NCBI RefSeq assembly: GCF_006874425.1
Contig: NZ_VIJZ01000008.1
Span: 124,001-188,000, forward strand
Source of the DNA: Paenibacillus ottowii
GTDB taxonomy: Bacteria > Bacillota > Bacilli > Paenibacillales > Paenibacillaceae
DNA length: 64,000 bases
Direction: 5' to 3'
Shown here: positions 20,044 through 31,207 of the stretch, one piece after another
Position numbering within the stretch: position 1 is the stretch's first letter
How the letters are laid out: the number at the start of each line of letters is the position of its first letter
Notes under the pieces: generated by a model
What the model was told of the DNA's origin: nothing
The model's database searches: none
What the model saw: only the letters and a program-made list of their open reading frames with translations
Made by a program: the position numbers and the translations under genes

Positions 20044-21504
20044 TTATTTTCCAGTGCTGCGCGGGACGGTGTACGTATATTTACTTGCAGTCCCATCCTG
20101 CTCTGTTTCATACATAAAGGTCTGGCTGTCATCTGACCAGCTTCCTTTGACCCAGGCACCCTTCAGAGTACGGACTTCCAGTGTTGTTCGGTCTACACCG
20201 TTATCGGAGAGCTTATATACTTTCAGCTTTTTACCCTCAATAGCCACCGCATAGCTACCATCTGGCGAGTTGAGCTGATCTGTAGATGTGGACTGAGCAC
20301 CATAGGTGGAAGCATTATTGCTGTCTGGAGAGACCAGCGAATTGGATACAAAGCCTTCTCTGCGAACCGAGTCTTGTGACACGGATGATTGCTGATCATC
20401 AGAAGCTGTATTGCTGCTATCCGCTCCTAAGGAGCTCCCTGCATCCTTGGTAGCACTTTTGGAAGTCGTGTCTTTCGATGTTTCATTTGAAGCAATTCGA
20501 CTCTGTACCTTCAATTCCTGACTAAGCGACGAAGATGCGTCATTTGTACTTGTATTATCGCTATTATCGTTCTGAGCGGTATCTGTGCCCGCTAGAGGCG
20601 CCTTTTCCATTTTTGGTTCCAATTGTTCATTAGGAGCAATCGTGGCTTGATCAGATTCCTTCTGATTTAACCGTTGATCATCAGATTTAGGAGCATCTGC
20701 GGACGTCTTTTCCTTTGTCATCTGACGATCGGCGTTTGGTTGTCCCTGTTTCACATCCTGACGGGAAGAATGTCTAGTTGGTACAGACTTTGTTGAAGGT
20801 TCCTCGCCAGCTTGCTGATCATCAGACTTCCCAGCATCCTGTTTGGAAGGATCGTTTTCATCAGCATTGTTTGCTCCCTGTTTGTCGAGGTCAGGTTCTT
20901 TGTCCACAGGTGTCTGAAACGGCTCCGTTCCTTGTCCTTGTTCAGACGGTTGATTGGTCGAATCCGATCCAATAGCTGCGTCAGGCCCTCCACTCCCATT
21001 GGTTGTACCTGGAATTCCCGCCTGGTTCTGTTGGCTCGTTACCTCGGGCGATTGGGATGTAAGCATGCCTTCCGCATCCTGTACTGTTTTAGGCTCGAAG
21101 TTGAATACTACAATCCCTAGTACAACGGCTGCGGCAGCCACGCCCATGGCTGCACGGCCTCCCACCCGGTTCCACCAAGGCACAGGTCGAGTACGTTGTC
21201 TAGGCTCCGTTCCAAGCACAGGATCAACAGCCACAGGCTGCATTTCCTGAAGCGCGCTTCCCTGTTCTTCACGTGCGCGGTCAATGGCATCAAGCTGAGG
21301 CATGATGGAATCCACCAGGCTGAACGCCGGGGAAACCGCAGGCAATTCCTCCAGCTCGCGAGAGAGTGTCTGAAGAATATGAAATTTTTCCGCACAGTCC
21401 GGGCATGTCGCAATATGGTTCATTAATTGGGATGTCTCTTCTTCGCCCAGTTCATGATCCACATAACGCTGCATCCAATCCATCACCTCTTCTCCACACT
21501 TCAT
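20044..21504 (-). CDS. Anti-sigma factor with zinc-finger domain and long low-complexity linker
   Basis: Membrane protein expected to hold the preceding ECF sigma factor inactive. The N-terminal ZAS domain (residues 1-55) has the HxxxCxxC motif in HIATCPDC. One membrane segment lies at about 130-150 (AAMGVAAAAVVLGIVVFNF). The next 250 residues are an extracytoplasmic stretch of Ser, Asp, Gln, Asn, Thr and Lys with no fold visible, followed by a compact C-terminal part (about 415-486) with SPDGSYAVAI and SWSDDSQTFMYE, which resemble beta-propeller-type repeats. The start ATG overlaps the sigma stop by 4 bases. The linker length is unusual and suggests a cell-wall-spanning sensor, which is inference. 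Confidence 0.85.
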   Translation of the reverse strand: MKCGEEVMDWMQRYVDHELGEEETSQLMNHIATCPDCAEKFHILQTLSRELEELPAVSPAFSLVDSIMPQLDAIDRAREEQGSALQEMQPVAVDPVLGTEPRQRTRPVPWWNRVGGRAAMGVAAAAVVLGIVVFNFEPKTVQDAEGMLTSQSPEVTSQQNQAGIPGTTNGSGGPDAAIGSDSTNQPSEQGQGTEPFQTPVDKEPDLDKQGANNADENDPSKQDAGKSDDQQAGEEPSTKSVPTRHSSRQDVKQGQPNADRQMTKEKTSADAPKSDDQRLNQKESDQATIAPNEQLEPKMEKAPLAGTDTAQNDNSDNTSTNDASSSLSQELKVQSRIASNETSKDTTSKSATKDAGSSLGADSSNTASDDQQSSVSQDSVRREGFVSNSLVSPDSNNASTYGAQSTSTDQLNSPDGSYAVAIEGKKLKVYKLSDNGVDRTTLEVRTLKGAWVKGSWSDDSQTFMYETEQDGTASKYTYTVPRSTGK

Positions 21505-22049
21505 CCTGATACACCACCTTTCTGATATTCCTGAAGTAGCCCTTGCAATTGCTGTCTTGCACGATACAAGTATGACTTGACCGTATTTAGCGGCAAATCC
21601 AGAGAATCGGCAATCTCGTTGTAAGAGAAATCCTGCAAATATCTCAGGACAATTACCGTCCGGTGGTGTTCCGGAAGCCGTTGTATAGCCTCGCGAACAT
21701 CTTGTGCCATGTAAGAGGTTAACACCTCAACCTCCACATTTTGGGGGTCGTTAAATACCATGTCATGCTCGTCAATGGAAACCGATGGCTTTGTTCTTCT
21801 GAATTTGTCAATGCATATGTTCGTTACAATGCGTTGGACCCAGGTTTTAAACTGCGCTTTTTCCTCATAAGAGTTAATTTTGGAATATATCCGTATGAGG
21901 GCTTCTTGTGAAGCATCCATGGCGTCCTGCTCATTATTTAGAATGTAATATGCCGTACGGTACACATGTTGTTCTATCTCTCTTAATAGGGTAATGAGAG
22001 CGTCGCGATCGCCCGATTGAGCGGCTCGAATGAGTCCCTGCTCTACCAC
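21501..22049 (-). CDS. ECF RNA polymerase sigma factor (SigW-like)
   Basis: Extracytoplasmic-function sigma factor of 182 aa. Region 2 (about residues 20-95) contains YYILNNEQDAMDASQEALIRIY and WVQRIVTNICIDKFRR, quoted in part as landmarks. Region 4 (about 120-175) contains RLPEHHRTVIVLRYLQDFSY and LDLPLNTVKSYLYRAR. It begins with GTG at 22049 behind GGGGGATCCTTT. The 4-base overlap with the zinc-finger anti-sigma gene shows a standard pair. The stimulus is unknown. The 22050-22344 gap upstream holds the comEC terminator and no other clear feature. Confidence 0.93.
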   Translation of the reverse strand: MVEQGLIRAAQSGDRDALITLLREIEQHVYRTAYYILNNEQDAMDASQEALIRIYSKINSYEEKAQFKTWVQRIVTNICIDKFRRTKPSVSIDEHDMVFNDPQNVEVEVLTSYMAQDVREAIQRLPEHHRTVIVLRYLQDFSYNEIADSLDLPLNTVKSYLYRARQQLQGLLQEYQKGGVSG

Positions 22050-22195
22050 AAAGGATCCCCCTCTCCCTGCAATATTACAGACGTATCCTGTTTACAAATT
22101 GTTGCAGAATAGACGTCTGACGCTGATTTTATTTTTTTCAACAAAAAAATTATAACAAAATGCCCAGAATCCCCATTGTATCCTCCCTTAGAATA

Positions 22196-22226
22196 ACAGA
22201 AAAAGGGAAGGTAGTCACCTTCCCTC
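22196..22226 (-). terminator. Terminator of comEC
   Basis: AGGGAAGGT pairs with ACCTTCCCT around AGTC; on the minus strand TTTTTCTG follows. It lies about 120 bp after the comEC stop. Confidence 0.85.
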
Positions 22227-22344
22227 AGTCCCGTATCTTCTGATACTCAGCAGCAGGTAGCCAGTTTTCAAAATAAAGCCTATGAAACTTAGATTTAGAG
22301 TTCTAAGTGACTTGACACCCAAGGCAAAAAATAATAATCAAAAA

Positions 22345-25074
22345 TTATTTTGTATCTCTTTGTTCACGTTTGCGTTGATACCGCACACTCAGCTTTCCTT
22401 GCTGCACACGAATCTGTACCTCCCCCATGGTGTCTGTTCGATATATGGCAGAATCAACTTCCGCCAAACGTTCCAATACCGCTTTATTCGGATGTCCATA
22501 AGTATTGCTTGCACCAACTGAAATGACGGCTACTCTCGGCTGCCAGTAGGACAACCACTCTTCCGAGGTGGAATACTTGCTGCCGTGATGTGCTACTTTC
22601 ATAACATCTATAGCTTTCCTTGCAGCTCCTGGTGTTTCCTGAGCTTTCACCCCGGATGAGGAATGGGTTAATTCAGAAAGCAATAGCGACTCTGCAGCGT
22701 CATCCATATCTCCTGTGAACAAAAAGGAAGCCCCCTCCATCTCTAAAATCATGGCAACGGAATAATGATTTTGTTCTTTTATAACAGGCAACTGTGCAGA
22801 TTCGTTCTCCTCCAGCTTAAACGGATAGAGAAAGCGAATTTTTGTTTCCGGATCTAGTTCCCACTCCATGCTATGATGTGCACCATACAGCTTGATTCGC
22901 TTGTCCAAAGCTGTGCTCAACAACTTCCGGAATGGGGCTTTTTCTGTTAGGGTGCCGTTAAAAAACAAAGTGGATACGGGAATTTGGTCAAGTACAGCTT
23001 GTAGTCCTCCAGCATGATCATGATCTCCATGCGTCAAAATGACGGCGTCCAGCCGATGAACCCCGCGTTGCTTTAGCAAAGGGACAATTGTATCCGCACC
23101 TACATCGTAGGGATCTGTGCGCTTGCGCCAAGCGTTTTTCCCTGTTGCAAAGTCCATTGTCCCCCCGCCATCCACCAATATATGCTTCCCGCCCGGAGTT
23201 GTAATTAAAATGCTATCACCTTGGCCCACATCCAGATATTGAACAACTCCTGTGCCTCTTTCATCCGGAGATTGGTATCCTATACATAGTATTCCTAACC
23301 AGACAATACCACTTAAGGCCAGTGCCATATAACGATATCCATTCCACTGTTGATGCGCAAATTTCCCTGCGCCCTCAGGTTCATGAGCTGTTTGCAAAAC
23401 CGCCGCCCACTCGGCAGAAGCCGCTAGTCCTGTATGCACGGGCGATGTTGTGGGGTTAGAGCTTACTACGATGGAAATGTCGTCCGTTTGTCTTCGGGAT
23501 GTCAACCACGTTTTAAGCCAGTATAGAACACTGTACAGAGCAGCGTAATACGCCATAACCCACAGAATAGAAGAAGACGGCCAAATGCTCACATAAGCAT
23601 CATCCGCATTCAGCCATTTAACAAGCCAAAACGTTAGATCGTTCAATTTCTCTGCCGGCCACGCAAGGATACGAGCTCCAGCCCCCCACAAAAAGGCCAT
23701 TCCCATTGCCACCGTACCCAGTGGAAGCACGATATATGTAATTAGGGGAACAAGTACAAAATTAGCCGCAAATGATAATAGCGAAAATTGATTAAAGTAG
23801 AATACCGTCATTGGAAACGAAACGAGCTGTGCCGTGATGGTAATCGCAACTTCACCACCGATCAGAAGGGGCCATTTGGTGAAAAACGGCTTCATAAGCG
23901 GCATATAAATGAGCAACCCACCTGTCACCAGAAAGGAAAGTTGAAAGCTGACGCTAAGCATGTAGTATGGATTCCATAGCAGCATAAGCAACGCAGATAT
24001 ACTTAAAATATTAAGTCCATCTTTGAGCAACCCTCGTCGGGCTGCAAACAAGCCGATCATCGCCATAATGCCTGCTCGTACAACTGAGGGAGAAGCACCT
24101 GTCAGCAGAACATAAGCTGGAATGAGTACCATTACAATCGTAAGGGAGGTCTCGCGGCTAACTCGTAACAACTTGAGTAAATATAATAACGTGGCCGCAT
24201 ATACCGCTACATGCATACCTGATATCGCCAATATATGCGTTAAACCAAGCTGCGTAAATTCGTTATACGTTGCTGGGTCCAGTTCATCTGTAACCCCAAG
24301 TACCAGACCTTTCATATATCCTGCATGATGAAGTGATGTAAAAGCATCCTCCATTTTTTGACCTAGCTGCTCTCTAAGCTGATCATTCCATCTGAATAAT
24401 GTGTAGCGGTTCCACAGTGGAGCCTCCTGCCTCTGTAATGAGGTGGCTCCAGCCCCCTTGAAAAGCCAGTGAATTTCCTGCGTGTGCAGATATTCACTGT
24501 AATCAAAGCTACCAAAGTTCCCCGCTTTCGCTGGTGCCTTTAAGCTGCCGTGCAGCAGGATTGCATCCCCACGCTGCCATGCCGCCGCAAGTTGCTGTTC
24601 CTGCTTCGCGGCCAATTTGATATGAACAATGACTTGTTCAGAAATATGGTTTTCAACCTTATTCGAATGACTTCCAACGTGATGGATTGAAGTAACTCTC
24701 ATCACAAACTGCGCACGATCCCCATCAATCTCAACTTCTGAAGCAATAAACCCTGCTGCTTGTAAAGGCATGTCCTCTATGACAGAAGATGATACATGAA
24801 GAGCATCAGGAATACTGCTTACATTATGCGTATCATGCCAAAACCAATGAAATCCACCACCGCTTAAAGCAATCCATAACAATACCATTTGTCGAATGGG
24901 AATTTTCATTAATAGAGCTATAAGTGGAAAAAGCAGGCTAACCCCCGTCCACAGCAACAAAAGCATACGTCCTGAATACAGACAGGCTCCCGCACTTCCT
25001 ATAATCCAACAAACAGTGAGGCTTAATATAGGCCTAGTAAATACACGTTGGGCTTGAATACAATCACCTTCCAT
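22345..25074 (-). CDS. comEC: DNA internalization channel protein ComEC/Rec2
   Basis: Polytopic membrane protein thought to conduct single-stranded DNA into the cell during transformation. A hydrophobic N-terminus and an OB-fold-like domain precede the competence domain with LTHILAISGMHVAVYAATLLYLL (partly quoted), then a C-terminal metallo-beta-lactamase-like domain with DVGQGDSILI, THGDHDHAGG and VAHHGSKYS. The start is uncertain: the frame reaches TTG at 25107, but that sits directly on the T-run of the preceding terminator, so the ATG at 25074 is used (909 aa). Neither has a strong ribosome site. Confidence 0.93.
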   Translation of the reverse strand: MEGDCIQAQRVFTRPILSLTVCWIIGSAGACLYSGRMLLLLWTGVSLLFPLIALLMKIPIRQMVLLWIALSGGGFHWFWHDTHNVSSIPDALHVSSSVIEDMPLQAAGFIASEVEIDGDRAQFVMRVTSIHHVGSHSNKVENHISEQVIVHIKLAAKQEQQLAAAWQRGDAILLHGSLKAPAKAGNFGSFDYSEYLHTQEIHWLFKGAGATSLQRQEAPLWNRYTLFRWNDQLREQLGQKMEDAFTSLHHAGYMKGLVLGVTDELDPATYNEFTQLGLTHILAISGMHVAVYAATLLYLLKLLRVSRETSLTIVMVLIPAYVLLTGASPSVVRAGIMAMIGLFAARRGLLKDGLNILSISALLMLLWNPYYMLSVSFQLSFLVTGGLLIYMPLMKPFFTKWPLLIGGEVAITITAQLVSFPMTVFYFNQFSLLSFAANFVLVPLITYIVLPLGTVAMGMAFLWGAGARILAWPAEKLNDLTFWLVKWLNADDAYVSIWPSSSILWVMAYYAALYSVLYWLKTWLTSRRQTDDISIVVSSNPTTSPVHTGLAASAEWAAVLQTAHEPEGAGKFAHQQWNGYRYMALALSGIVWLGILCIGYQSPDERGTGVVQYLDVGQGDSILITTPGGKHILVDGGGTMDFATGKNAWRKRTDPYDVGADTIVPLLKQRGVHRLDAVILTHGDHDHAGGLQAVLDQIPVSTLFFNGTLTEKAPFRKLLSTALDKRIKLYGAHHSMEWELDPETKIRFLYPFKLEENESAQLPVIKEQNHYSVAMILEMEGASFLFTGDMDDAAESLLLSELTHSSSGVKAQETPGAARKAIDVMKVAHHGSKYSTSEEWLSYWQPRVAVISVGASNTYGHPNKAVLERLAEVDSAIYRTDTMGEVQIRVQQGKLSVRYQRKREQRDTK

Positions 25075-25108
25075 TAGCAAAAACATTGCTTTCTGTCCAG
25101 AACACAAA

Positions 25109-25150
25109 CAAAAAAAGAACCCCCGACAACAGCATTGTCAGAGGTTCTTC
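25109..25150 (-). terminator. Terminator between comEB and comEC
   Basis: On the minus strand GAAGAACCTCTGACAAT, a short loop, then ATTGTCGGGGGTTCTT and seven T. It follows the comEB stop by 12 bases and ends right at the first possible comEC start codon, so comEC needs read-through or its own promoter. Confidence 0.88.
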
Positions 25151-25162
25151 CTCGTTTATTAT

Positions 25163-25681
25163 TTAATCCTTCACATCCATTAGCGTTTCCTGTGGTGGAT
25201 GATAAGTCTCCAGCATGCGAAAGGCGATTCCCTTTTCCTCCATCATAGCACGAACCTTATCGGCATCTTTTAGATAAGGTCGGTGATATACAATCTCCAC
25301 TATGCCGCTGTTCGCCAACATATTGGCACATGTCCAGCAAGGCTGGTCAGTGACATATACTGAGGAGCCTTCACGGTCGATCCGGTCAGTAAACAGCAAT
25401 AGGTTCTGCTCCGCATGAATAGTGCGAACACAACGCTGCTTTTTAACCATCTCCTCCCGTCCGTCACGATGAACGACCTCATATTCCTCCGAGATCATAC
25501 AGCCTGCCTCAGAACAGTCAGGCACTCCGGATGGAGCGCCATTATAGGCCGTCCCTAACAGCTTTTTACCTTGTACAAGTACGGCCCCAACACGACGCCG
25601 CGCGCAGCGTGAACGGGTAGATACCATATAGGCAATATCCATGAAATAGGTGTCCCAGTCCTTACGTACATCTGCACTCAT
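25163..25681 (-). CDS. comEB: dCMP deaminase family protein ComEB
   Basis: Zinc-dependent deoxycytidylate deaminase family; part of the comE locus although not needed for transformation in B. subtilis. The catalytic HAE lies in TIHAEQNLLL (about residues 90-99) and the zinc pair is in QPCWTCANML (about 116-125). Further cysteines in SEAGC and RC are typical of this family. The second ATG at 25681 is preferred because GGGAGAG is 6 bases away; the first ATG at 25687 touches the ribosome site. Length is 172 aa. Confidence 0.94.
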   Translation of the reverse strand: MSADVRKDWDTYFMDIAYMVSTRSRCARRRVGAVLVQGKKLLGTAYNGAPSGVPDCSEAGCMISEEYEVVHRDGREEMVKKQRCVRTIHAEQNLLLFTDRIDREGSSVYVTDQPCWTCANMLANSGIVEIVYHRPYLKDADKVRAMMEEKGIAFRMLETYHPPQETLMDVKD

Positions 25682-25762
25682 TTCCATCTCTCCCGAATAA
25701 ACAAGTTAAACGTAAAACATACCGTTATAGCCACTCTCAAAGCCACACCGTAAACTTATAAG

Positions 25763-26413
25763 TTATAAGCTGACATACGGCTTCATTTTCGCTAACATCT
25801 TAGCTCCGATTCCTTTTACATGATCCAAATCATTCACACGTTTAAACAGGCCATGCTGATTACGATAGTTCAAAATAGCCTCGGCCTTTTTAGCCCCAAC
25901 CCCCGGTAGCTCCATTAAGTCGGCAGCAGTCGCCGTGTTAATGTTTACCTTTTTTTCACCGGAAACGGATGGAATAACCGAATCATTCGCCATACTTGTC
26001 CTACTCGTCGTTGCAGCCTTTGAACTGGCAACAGCAGTGTCTGATCTTGAATCAGCAATATCTGACTGCTCTACAGCACTTGAATTTCCCGTCGTAGAGT
26101 TTTCACTTCTAGCAGTAGCAGATACACCAGTAGAACGCTGCTTAGTATCGTGCTTCACATTGTCATCAGCTTCGACATTCCCACTGCGCTCAGCTTGGTC
26201 AGAAGACTCTTTTACAACATGCCTTCCTTGGACATAATCTTTGCTGTGCTGCGATTCCATTGGCTCCGACTCCATCACTAATGTCTGCTCCACCTTATGG
26301 TTAAGCAAACTCCACTCTTCTTGGGGCTCAGTGCGCTGCCCTCCGGCAAACAAAATAAGTCCACTTCCGATTACAGCAAGCGTGATTGCTGTTCCTGTCC
26401 ATACGCGTTTCAT
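25763..26413 (-). CDS. comEA: Competence protein ComEA, DNA receptor
   Basis: Membrane-anchored receptor that binds incoming double-stranded DNA. An N-terminal membrane segment (residues 8-26) is followed by a Ser/Asp/Thr-rich linker (about 30-145). A helix-hairpin-helix domain then opens with VNINTATAADLMELPGVG and includes GAKKAEAILNYR and VKGIGAKMLAKM. The linker is long for the family. The ATG at 26413 follows GGGGAAGATACG. It is the first gene of comEA-comEB-comEC and is divergent from comER. Confidence 0.95.
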   Translation of the reverse strand: MKRVWTGTAITLAVIGSGLILFAGGQRTEPQEEWSLLNHKVEQTLVMESEPMESQHSKDYVQGRHVVKESSDQAERSGNVEADDNVKHDTKQRSTGVSATARSENSTTGNSSAVEQSDIADSRSDTAVASSKAATTSRTSMANDSVIPSVSGEKKVNINTATAADLMELPGVGAKKAEAILNYRNQHGLFKRVNDLDHVKGIGAKMLAKMKPYVSL

Positions 26414-26445
26414 TTTTCGTATCTTCCCCTACTCCACATGGATTT

Positions 26446-26508
26446 CGGGAATTTGAGCCGACTGAAAGTACCGCCCCAATCAAACAGAGGAAATCTGCTC
26501 AATTCCCG
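26446..26508. repeat. Inverted repeat in the comEA-comER intergenic region
   Basis: CGGGAATTTGAGC (26446-26458) faces GCTCAATTCCCG (26497-26508), one base shorter, around a 38-base loop. It lies 33 bp upstream of the comEA start, where it could fold in the leader or bind a regulator. The remainder of the 26414-26700 gap shows no clear promoter. Confidence 0.4.
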
Positions 26509-26700
26509 TCAAACCGGAGGTTACAAGCACCTCCATACGGTATCGCTGTGAGTATTTATACAAAGAATGGTATGGTCCCGGGCACGGTCTATCATGCTCA
26601 CACATAAAATGGGGCATGTTGGCCAAGACCAAGTGCATACACTAAGAAGAATGACAGCACAGCGTCTATACCGCAAAGTATGAAAGGAGGACGTTGAACA

Positions 26701-27526
26701 ATGAAAGTGGGATTTATCGGGACTGGCAGCATGGGAAGTCTGCTAATTGAATCTTTTATTCATTCGAATGCACTCAAACCACAGCAAATATTAGCAAGCA
26801 ACCGAACGTATTCCAAGGTAGCCGAGCTAGCCCTTCGTTATCCAGGTTTGCATGCAGCCCAAAGCAACCGTGAGACGGCAGCGGAAAGCGATATCCTGTT
26901 TATCTGCGTGAAGCCGCTGGAATCAAAAACCGTAACGGATGAAATACGCAACGTCATTACAGAAGAGCACATTGTCGTGTCTATCACAAGTCCAGTGCAG
27001 ATCCGTATTTTGGAGCATGCCTTGAAAGCCAAAGTGTCCAAAATTATTCCGAGTATCACTCACCAGGTCGGAAGCGGAGCCTCACTATGCATCCATGGAA
27101 GCCGGATTACAGAGGAGGATCGCTCCCTTCTTGAAGAGCTTATGTCCCACATCAGCAGGCCGATTCAGGTTAAAGAGTCTCATACACGGATCACATCGGA
27201 TTTTTCGAGCTGCGGTCCTGCTTTCTTGGCCTTTTTTATGGACCAGTGGATTCAAGCCGCAGTTCAAGCTACGGGTATAGACCGTACAGAACTATGTGCT
27301 TTGGCCGGTGAAATGATCATCGGTACTGGAAAGCTGCTCACTGAAGGCGGGATGACACCAGCCGAGTTACAAGCAAGAGTAGCGGTTCCCGGAGGTATAA
27401 CCGCCGAAGCTCTCGCATTGTTGGATATCAGCCTGCATAGTGTCTTCCCTGAGCTAATACGAGCCACGCACAACAAGTATGAAGAGGACATGCAAAAGAT
27501 AGATGTCTCTTTCGGCTTAAAACCAA

Positions 27527-27546
<20 letters not shown>
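26701..27546 (+). CDS. comER: Late competence protein ComER (pyrroline-5-carboxylate reductase-like)
   Basis: Homologue of ProC/P5C reductases placed divergently from comEA in Bacillus and Paenibacillus. The N-terminal Rossmann fold has [16 protein letters not shown] (residues 4-19). The C-terminal part has the P5CR-type segment [20 protein letters not shown], which carries the conserved VxxPGGxT motif. Length is 281 aa. AAAGGAGG lies ten bases before the ATG. The 3' end overlaps the facing leuS by 20 bp. Whether it reduces pyrroline-5-carboxylate is not known; B. subtilis comER is not needed for competence. Confidence 0.92.
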
Positions 27547-29965
<2,419 letters not shown>

Positions 29966-29995
29966 TGTCTTTTTCCTCCTCAAACGGTATGCAAC

Positions 29996-30298
29996 AAAAA
30001 AACCTCTGCATCCCGTAGCGTGTCAGCGCTAGGGACGAGAGGTTATATTCCCGTGGTACCACCCTAGTTAGCAGAAAGCGTTCTTCGCGTTCTACTCCCT
30101 TTGCACCTGATAACGGAGGTGATCCGATGCGTGTTAATAACAGGAAGCCAACACTTATATAGTGCTTTCCTGCGTTGGGCGCATATCTCCGAGGCGAGTT
30201 CGCTTTGCACTGTCAACCGGCTTGCACCACCCGCCGGCTCTCTACATGTCCAGACAAAACTACTATTCCTCATCAGCGATTGTTTAACCGTTAATAAT
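29996..30298 (-). promoter_or_regulatory. T-box riboswitch leader of leuS
   Basis: The T-box core AGGGTGGTACCACGGGAA lies at 30048-30065 on the minus strand. It is followed by the terminator hairpin ACCTCTCGTCCC...GGGATGCAGAGGT and a run of seven T (29996-30044). In the Stem I region GAACTCGCC places CTC, a leucine codon, at 30196-30198 as the likely specifier. Uncharged tRNA-Leu would pair with it and with the core and so permit leuS transcription. Confidence 0.93.
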
Positions 30299-30304
30299 GG
30301 CACT

Positions 30305-30333
30305 ATTATATTGAAAACCACGAAAAAAGTCAA
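30305..30333 (-). promoter_or_regulatory. leuS: Sigma-A promoter of the T-box/leuS transcript
   Basis: TTGACT (30328-30333), 17-bp spacer, perfect TATAAT (30305-30310) on the minus strand. Confidence 0.88.
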
Positions 30334-30363
30334 ATAAGGCACTGTAAAGTGAATATATGAATG

Positions 30364-30407
30364 CAAAAAGACGCCCTTCATGTCTTCATGAAAAGCGTCT
30401 TTCTTTT
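30364..30407 (-). terminator. Terminator of the yqeG-yqeM operon
   Basis: AAAGACGC and CATGAA elements pair with TTCATG and GCGTCTTT; T-runs occur on both strands. It lies about 24 bp after the yqeM stop. Confidence 0.88.
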
Positions 30408-30430
30408 TATATTAGCCAAATGAATCCTAG

Positions 30431-31204
30431 CTATTTTACAGCGATATAAAACAGTCTCGCCGCGTCATCTTCTGCTTCTACCCATTCAAAATCCGCATAT
30501 ACCTTTACATCGCGAAAACCCGCTTTGGACAATTCTGCCTTCATCCAGTCTGGATCGTAAGCCCGCTGTACATGAATTTCCTCAAAACGCTGGTACAGAT
30601 CACGACCTTCTTGTTCTGCTTTCGCAAAAATACTGAGATGATGTTCAATTTCACAACGTGGAGTGTCCAACGCACATGTCCAAATATACGAGATGGAGCG
30701 TTCATCCAATACGAATGGTTGTTCTTCATCATAACGCAAAAATGTCTGGGGATGATGCACATCAAATAGAAAGGTTCCACCAGGCTTCAGACCAGCATAC
30801 GTTCTACGAAAAGTAGAAATGATATCTTCTTCCTCAAGTAAATAATTCAGGCAATCGCAAAAAGAAATGACAGAATCCACAGGCTCCGGTAAAATCCACT
30901 CCCGCATATCCTGTTGTATCCAGCGAACGCTTCCCTCACGAAACAAGCGCTGTCCCTGAGGAGAGTTTTCCATTTTGCGACGGGCTACTGCCAGCATGTC
31001 TGAGGATAAATCGATGCCAGCTACCTCAAAACCCGAGTTAACCAGTGGAATCGTAATTGAGCCCGTACCGCAGCCCAGTTCGGCCACTGTATGTGGCATA
31101 CCGTATTGGTCCCAAGCCTGCCGTGCAAAGCGCAACCAGTCAGGATACGGCATGTCCTGCATAAGCTCATCGTACACATAAGCAAACTTACGGTAAGACG
31201 CCAT
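30431..31204 (-). CDS. yqeM: SAM-dependent methyltransferase YqeM
   Basis: Class I methyltransferase of unknown substrate. The SAM-binding motif I is VAELGCGTGSITIPL (about residues 37-51), followed by GIDLSSDML (motif II acid), a FCDCLNYLL segment (motif post-II) and LFDVHHP. Length is 257 aa. It lies 3 bp behind cvfB on the same strand and is the last gene of the operon, the same place as in B. subtilis before comER. An RNA substrate would fit the neighbouring ribosome-assembly genes, but that is inference. Confidence 0.9.
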   Translation of the reverse strand: MASYRKFAYVYDELMQDMPYPDWLRFARQAWDQYGMPHTVAELGCGTGSITIPLVNSGFEVAGIDLSSDMLAVARRKMENSPQGQRLFREGSVRWIQQDMREWILPEPVDSVISFCDCLNYLLEEEDIISTFRRTYAGLKPGGTFLFDVHHPQTFLRYDEEQPFVLDERSISYIWTCALDTPRCEIEHHLSIFAKAEQEGRDLYQRFEEIHVQRAYDPDWMKAELSKAGFRDVKVYADFEWVEAEDDAARLFYIAVK

Positions 31205-31207
31205 CTT

